Of a stretch of 64,000 nt of DNA, positions 59,814-64,000 are shown piece by piece. The DNA lies in contig CANQWX010000008.1 in the NCBI GenBank assembly GCA_947627665.1, positions 1 through 64,000 on the forward strand. The letters run 5' to 3'. Each line of letters opens with the position of its first letter. The stretch's first letter is position 1. Source of the DNA: an uncultured Clostridia bacterium. Lineage in GTDB: Bacteria; Bacillota; Clostridia; Christensenellales; Borkfalkiaceae. The notes below the pieces were generated by a model. That model searched no databases and was not told the origin of the DNA. It saw only the letters and a list, made by a program, of their open reading frames with translations. The translations under genes were made by a program, and so were the position numbers.

Positions 59814-60457
59814 CCGTAGCGGGCGAGGTATTCCTCCATCTTGCCGAGGTGCTCCCGCCCCCCGACGATCCCCTCTTCGATCGCTTTCAGAATGTCGCGG
59901 ACGGTGACGATGGAATAGATGGGGAAGCCGAACGTTTCGGAGGCCTCCTGCACGGCGGACTTGTCCCCCGTCCCCTTCTCCCCGCGGTCCACCGAGAGGA
60001 TCATGGCGGAAACGCGGACCTGTGCCGCCCGCTCGAGCTTGGGCAATATCTCGCGGAGCGCCTTCCCCGAGGTCATCACGTCGTCGATAAGACAGACGCT
60101 CTCGCCGTCGCGGAGGGCATGCCCCACGAACAGCCCCCCTTCGCCGTGGTCCTTTTCCTCCTTGCGGTCGAAGCAGAAGCCGACGTCCACCCCCTCCCTT
60201 GCGAGGGCGACGGCGGTGGAAACGGCGAGCGGGATCCCCTTGTACGCGGGGCCGACGAGGGCGTCCGCCTTCACGCCGTGCTCCAAGTAGCACTTGGCGT
60301 AGTACTCCCCGAGCCGCGCGATGCGGCTGCCCGTGCGGTACTTCCCCGTGTTGATGAAGTAGGGCGCCTGCCGCCCGCTCTTCAGCGTGAAGTCCCCGAA
60401 GAGCAGCACTTCGCTCTCCGCCATGAAACGGATAAATTCCTGCCGATAGGTCAACAT
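59807..60457 (-). CDS. pyrE: Orotate phosphoribosyltransferase
   Basis: A 216-residue enzyme joining orotate and PRPP to form OMP. The PRPP loop is SVCLIDDVMTSGKALRE (about 115), preceded by GPAYKGIPLAVS and DVGFCFDRKEEKDHGEGG. It overlaps pyrD by 7 nt. Start at 60457; the longer track ORF is pyrD in another frame. Last gene of the operon. Confidence 0.95.
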   Translation of the reverse strand: MLTYRQEFIRFMAESEVLLFGDFTLKSGRQAPYFINTGKYRTGSRIARLGEYYAKCYLEHGVKADALVGPAYKGIPLAVSTAVALAREGVDVGFCFDRKEEKDHGEGGLFVGHALRDGESVCLIDDVMTSGKALREILPKLERAAQVRVSAMILSVDRGEKGTGDKSAVQEASETFGFPIYSIVTVRDILKAIEEGIVGGREHLGKMEEYLARYGA

Positions 60458-61380
60458 TTCAAGCTCCTTTGGCCGTTGAGGACGGCCGAACCGATGACGC
60501 TTTCCAGCTTTTCCACGCCGTGGGAGGCGCACCACCGCTCCAGCCCCGCGACGATCTTGGGACAGGCGAGCGCGTCGGTGAAGTTCTGCGTACCCACCTG
60601 TACGGCGGTCGCCCCCGCCATCATGAATTCGAGGGCGTCCTCCGCGCAGGTGATCCCCCCCATGCCGACGACGGGGATACGGACCGCGTGGCTCGCCTCG
60701 TACACCATGCGCACCGCGAGGGGCTTGATGCCCGCGCCCGAAACGCCGCCCGTGTTGTTCGCAAGCACGGGGCGTCTGCGCTCGATGTCGATCGTCATGC
60801 CCGTAAAGGTGTTGACGAGGGACAGCCCGTCCGCACCACCCCGCTCCGCCGCCCGCGCGTTCTCCGCAATGCTCTCCACATTGGGGGAGAGTTTGACGAG
60901 GAGCGGCGTGCGTTTTAAGGCGTTTTTTGCGACCCGTGTGACGTTTTCCACATCTTCGGGCCGCACGCCGAGGGACATCCCCCCGCACTTTACGTTGGGG
61001 CAGGAGATGTTGAGTTCGATGAAATCGACAAGCCCGTCGAGCCGCGCGCACATTTTGGCGTAGTCCCCGATCTCCCGTCCCGCGACGTTGGCGATGACGC
61101 GGGTCTTATTTTTCAGCCAATTCAGATCGTGCGCGATGAAGTGTTCGACGCCGGGGTTTTGCAGCCCGACGGCGTTGAGGATGACCCCCCTGCTCTCCGC
61201 GATGCGGGGGGTGGGATTGCCCGCCCGCGGCTCGAGGGTAAGCCCCTTGGTGCACACGGCGCCGAGCACCGAAATGTCGTACAGTTCGTCAAATTCCCTG
61301 CCGAAGCCGAAGGTGCCCGAGGCGGGAATGACGGGGTTTTTGAGCGCTACCCCGCAGAGTGTGACGCCGAGATCGCTCAT
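60451..61380 (-). CDS. pyrD: Dihydroorotate dehydrogenase, catalytic subunit (class 1B)
   Basis: A 309-residue FMN enzyme that oxidises dihydroorotate, with PyrK passing electrons to NAD. Family motifs: PVIPASGTFGFGREF, LQNPGVEHF, ELNISCPNVKCGGMSLG (catalytic Cys near 132), PLLVKLSPNV (FMN Lys near 167), and the GMGGITCAEDALEFMMAGA phosphate-binding segment. It overlaps pyrK by 4 nt and pyrE by 7 nt. Confidence 0.96.
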   Translation of the reverse strand: MSDLGVTLCGVALKNPVIPASGTFGFGREFDELYDISVLGAVCTKGLTLEPRAGNPTPRIAESRGVILNAVGLQNPGVEHFIAHDLNWLKNKTRVIANVAGREIGDYAKMCARLDGLVDFIELNISCPNVKCGGMSLGVRPEDVENVTRVAKNALKRTPLLVKLSPNVESIAENARAAERGGADGLSLVNTFTGMTIDIERRRPVLANNTGGVSGAGIKPLAVRMVYEASHAVRIPVVGMGGITCAEDALEFMMAGATAVQVGTQNFTDALACPKIVAGLERWCASHGVEKLESVIGSAVLNGQRSLKC

Positions 61381-62129
61381 AGGATCACCTCGCCAAGATC
61401 GAACACGGGGCCGTCCTTGCACACCCGCGCGCGGCTGCCGTCCGAAAGGGCGCACACGCAGACGAGGCAGGCGCCCACGCCGCAGCCCATGCGCTCTTCG
61501 AGGGAGGCATAGACGGGAAAGTCCCGCCCCGCCGCGGCGCTTTTGAGGGCGCGGAGCATCGGGGTGGGGCCGCAGGCGAGCACAACGTCGGGCCGCACCC
61601 GTTCCACGTTCTCCATGAACGCCTGCACGGCGGTGCCGCAAAAGCCCGACGAGCCGTCGTCCGTTGCGACCGTCAGCTCCTTTGCCCGCTGTAACTCGTA
61701 TTGCAGGCAGACGTCCCCCCTGCTGCGAAAGCCCATATAGGCGTAAATTTCCTTCTGTTCCGCATATTCGCGGAGGACGGAGATGAGGGGGAAGATCCCC
61801 ACGCCGCCGCCGACGAGGGCGACCCGTTTTTCCTTTTCCGCCACGGAAAAGCCGTTGCCGAGGGGCAGGAGCACCGAGATCTTCTCCCCGCGGGAATAGC
61901 GGGAAGCGAGCCGCCGCGTGCCCTCCCCGCGCAAGCGGTAGCAGAGGGTGACGCGCTCCCCTTCCGCCTTGCATATGGCGATGGGACGGCGGAGCGGAAA
62001 GCCGTCCACCCCCACCATGGCGAACTGCCCCGGCCGCACCCGCACGGGCTGCTCCAAGGCAAAGGTGAGAGAATAAATTTCGGGCGCGATCGCGCAATTT
62101 TCGAGAACGGTCGCATTTATTTCGCGCAT
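61377..62129 (-). CDS. pyrK: Dihydroorotate dehydrogenase electron-transfer subunit
   Basis: A 250-residue FAD and 2Fe-2S subunit partner of PyrD. The FAD-binding RRPIAICKAEG (about 48), the NAD-binding ALVGGGVGIFPLIS (about 107), and the cluster cysteines in EERMGCGVGACLVCVCALS (about 215-228) plus RVCKDGP are visible. Its start overlaps the end of pyrF by 13 nt. Confidence 0.95.
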   Translation of the reverse strand: MREINATVLENCAIAPEIYSLTFALEQPVRVRPGQFAMVGVDGFPLRRPIAICKAEGERVTLCYRLRGEGTRRLASRYSRGEKISVLLPLGNGFSVAEKEKRVALVGGGVGIFPLISVLREYAEQKEIYAYMGFRSRGDVCLQYELQRAKELTVATDDGSSGFCGTAVQAFMENVERVRPDVVLACGPTPMLRALKSAAAGRDFPVYASLEERMGCGVGACLVCVCALSDGSRARVCKDGPVFDLGEVIL

Positions 62130-62998
62130 ATTTCCCCCAATACGGACAATAGCTCCTCCCGCATGGAGAGCGCCGCCGCCCGTGCCGCTTCAAAGTAAGT
62201 TCCCCCCCTCTTTTGATAGGCGCAGAGGATCCCGCGGGAATTGTTGACGATCCCGCCCATGCCGCCCGCGGCAAAACAGCCCTTGAGCATTGCGGCGTTG
62301 CCGCCCTGCGCCCCGTATCCCGGGATGAGAAAGAAGGTGCGGGGAAGCCGCGCGCGCAGGCGTCTGCCCTCTTCGGGATAGGTCGCCCCGACGACGGCGC
62401 CCACGCGGGAATAGCCGTATCTGCCGCAGGAGCCATCTCCCCACGCTTCCGCCATGTCGCCCATCCGCTCGTACACCGTGCGGCCGTCCGCAAGTTTTAA
62501 GTCCTGCAATTCGCCCGAGGAGGGATTGCTCGTCTTGACGAGGACGAAGATCCCGCGGTCGTTTTGCTTGCATGCCTCCATAAAGGGAGCGATCCCGTCC
62601 GTGCCGAGATAGCCGTTGACGGTGAGAAAATCGGCGGAAAGCTCCCCCTCTCCCAAGAATGCCTCCGCGTACTGCGCCGCGGTCGCGCCGATGTCGCCCC
62701 GCTTGGCGTCCGCGATGACGATCAGTCCCCGCTCCTTTGCATAGCGGCAGGTCGCCGCAAAAGCCGAGAGGCCCGCCGCCCCCAACGGCTCGTAATAGGC
62801 GATCTGCACCTTGACCGCGGGCACGGCGTCGCAGACGGCGTCGATGATGTTTTTGTTGAATTCGAGCACGCCCGCCGCCTTCTCCTCCGCGTATGCGCGC
62901 TGCATCGTTTCGGGAAGATAGGAAAAGGAGGTATCCAGCCCCACGCAGGCGGGGTTTTGCTTTTCGGCGATCTTTTCGATGAGGGTATCTACGATCAT
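62117..62998 (-). CDS. pyrF: Orotidine 5'-phosphate decarboxylase (long type)
   Basis: A 293-residue enzyme making UMP from OMP. It is the longer group 2-type form: NPACVGLDTSFSYLP near the N-terminus, the catalytic DAKRGDIGATAAQYAEAF (about 92), and the PGYGAQGGNAA phosphate-binding segment (about 232). Start at 62998, overlapping the pyrC stop by 4 nt; the track ORF start is upstream in another gene. Confidence 0.95.
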   Translation of the reverse strand: MIVDTLIEKIAEKQNPACVGLDTSFSYLPETMQRAYAEEKAAGVLEFNKNIIDAVCDAVPAVKVQIAYYEPLGAAGLSAFAATCRYAKERGLIVIADAKRGDIGATAAQYAEAFLGEGELSADFLTVNGYLGTDGIAPFMEACKQNDRGIFVLVKTSNPSSGELQDLKLADGRTVYERMGDMAEAWGDGSCGRYGYSRVGAVVGATYPEEGRRLRARLPRTFFLIPGYGAQGGNAAMLKGCFAAGGMGGIVNNSRGILCAYQKRGGTYFEAARAAALSMREELLSVLGEICAK

Positions 62999-64000
62999 GC
63001 CCGGTCCCCCCTTGCGAGCGAATATTTGACGCTGCCGTCCACGACGGTATAGACCACTTTGCCGTACACTTCTCTCCCCGCAAACGGGGTATTTTTGCCC
63101 TTGCTGACAAAGTCCTTGGGGTCCACTTTCCACTTCTTGTTGAGGTCGGCGACGGTGAGGTCGGCGGGCGCGCCCTCTTTGAGTTCCCCGCCCGAAAGCC
63201 CCAAAATGCGGGCGGGGTTGCCGCTCATCTTCTCCGCCAGCTGCGGCAGGGTGAGAACGCCCCCCCTGACGAGCTGCGTATAGGAGAGGGCAAAGCTCGT
63301 TTCCAGCCCGCTGATGCCGAACGCCGCGCGGTCGTATTCCACCCGCTTGTCGTCCTCATGATGGGGCGCGTGATCGGTGACGATGCAGTCGAGGGTGCCG
63401 TCTTTGAGGCCCTCGAGGATCGCCAGGCGGTCCCTTTCCTCCCGCAGCGGGGGATTTACCTTGGTATTGGGGTCGAAGGAGCGGATCGCGTCGTCCGTGA
63501 GCGTGAAGTAGTGCGGGCAGGTTTCGGCGGTGACCTTGACCCCCCGCGCCTTGGCCTCGCGGATGAGCTGCACGCCGCTAAAGGTGGAAACGTGGCAGAT
63601 GTGCACGGGCAAACCGAGGCTCTCCGAGAGCACAAGCTCGCGGGCGATCATGACGTCCTCGGCGGCGCGCGGGATCCCCTTCAGCCCCGCTATCGTGGCG
63701 TTGTAGCCCTCGTGGACGCAGCCGCCGTCCGAAAGGGAGGGGTCCTCGCAGTGGCAGAGGCATTTCAGCCCGAAATCGCTTGCGTACCGCATGGCGTTTG
63801 CCATGAGTTTGGAGGAGAGCACGCTCTTGCCGTCCTCGGAGAGGGCGACGGCGCCCGCCGCCTTCATGCCGCCGATCGCGGCAAGCTCCTCCCCCCTTTG
63901 TCCCTTGGTGATGGCGCCGATGGGATGTACTTTGCACAGTCCCACCTCTTCGGCGCGCTGTCTTATATAGGAAACGACTACCTTGTTGTCCGCGACGGGG
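62995..64000 (-). CDS. pyrC: Dihydroorotase, N-terminus cut by window end
   Basis: At least 334 residues of a class I zinc dihydroorotase (carbamoyl aspartate to dihydroorotate). The frame stays open to the window end (it reads PVADNKVVVSYIRQRAEEVG upstream of the GTG used in the track), so the true start and the first metal-binding HxH motif lie outside. Visible: CLCHCEDPSL, LPVHICHVSTFSG, ETCPHYFTL, TDHAPHHEDDK with the last metal Asp, and the NPPLREERDR loop. First gene visible of the pyrCFKDE set. Confidence 0.95.
   Translation of the reverse strand, partial: PVADNKVVVSYIRQRAEEVGLCKVHPIGAITKGQRGEELAAIGGMKAAGAVALSEDGKSVLSSKLMANAMRYASDFGLKCLCHCEDPSLSDGGCVHEGYNATIAGLKGIPRAAEDVMIARELVLSESLGLPVHICHVSTFSGVQLIREAKARGVKVTAETCPHYFTLTDDAIRSFDPNTKVNPPLREERDRLAILEGLKDGTLDCIVTDHAPHHEDDKRVEYDRAAFGISGLETSFALSYTQLVRGGVLTLPQLAEKMSGNPARILGLSGGELKEGAPADLTVADLNKKWKVDPKDFVSKGKNTPFAGREVYGKVVYTVVDGSVKYSLARGDRA

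Overview
The window looks like core chromosome of a GC-rich, low-abundance-of-mobile-DNA Gram-positive bacterium of the Clostridia type. The evidence is a T-box leader in front of pheST, the era-yqzL-recO / ybeY-pgpH-phoH-yqfD-yqfC block that is typical of endospore-forming Firmicutes, a SpoIIR gene, and many sigma-A promoters of the form TTGACA-17-TATAAT. A relative of the Christensenellales is my guess from overall style only; I cannot test it here. No prophage, transposase, integrase, CRISPR array or rRNA operon is visible.

Layout. 1-2750: spoIIR, a YjbR/MmcQ-family gene and mnmA on the minus strand, then a plus-strand tRNA-Arg(CCG) whose 3' end and following hairpin are repeated three times. 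3.1-9.7 kb: aquaporin, SecB-like protein, a glycosyltransferase/acyltransferase pair, an alpha/beta hydrolase, an SH3-NlpC/P60 lipoprotein and a small zinc-ribbon protein. 10.1-16.7 kb: M1-type peptidase lipoprotein, nucleoside deaminase, EF-G-like GTPase, ThuA-domain lipoprotein and a DUF697-like membrane protein. 17.3-27.4 kb (minus): pheST with its T-box, then ppx-maf-mreB-rhamnosidase, then two half-size TauE/SafE genes. 27.6-35.7 kb: a 1207-residue surface lipoprotein, PnuC, and serS-exonuclease-rsmF. 35.8-45.8 kb: a P-type cation ATPase, ppdK, and metG-tatD-rsmA. 45.9-50.2 kb: a candidate structured small RNA, an LRR lipoprotein, an ECF S-component with a DUF1893 protein, and a ferredoxin-type aldo/keto reductase. 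50.3-56.4 kb: the yqfCD-phoH-pgpH-ybeY-era-yqzL-recO operon. 56.8-64 kb: a DUF6291-like protein, gap, a PRC-barrel-like protein, and the pyrimidine operon pyrC-F-K-D-E, cut by the window end.

The most unusual property is a set of modular, palindrome-rich dispersed repeats that fill almost every long intergenic gap in both orientations. Copies have also entered genes in frame: in recO (where the usual zinc-cysteine segment is expected), in the metG linker before the tRNA-binding domain, and over the C-terminus of the DUF1893 gene. The other item that deserves a bench check is a ~140-nt RNA candidate at 45930-46070 with its own promoter, nested long stems, a possible pseudoknot and an intrinsic terminator. 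Gene starts in the feature list were often moved inside the ORF-track coordinates, using ribosome-binding sites and family length.
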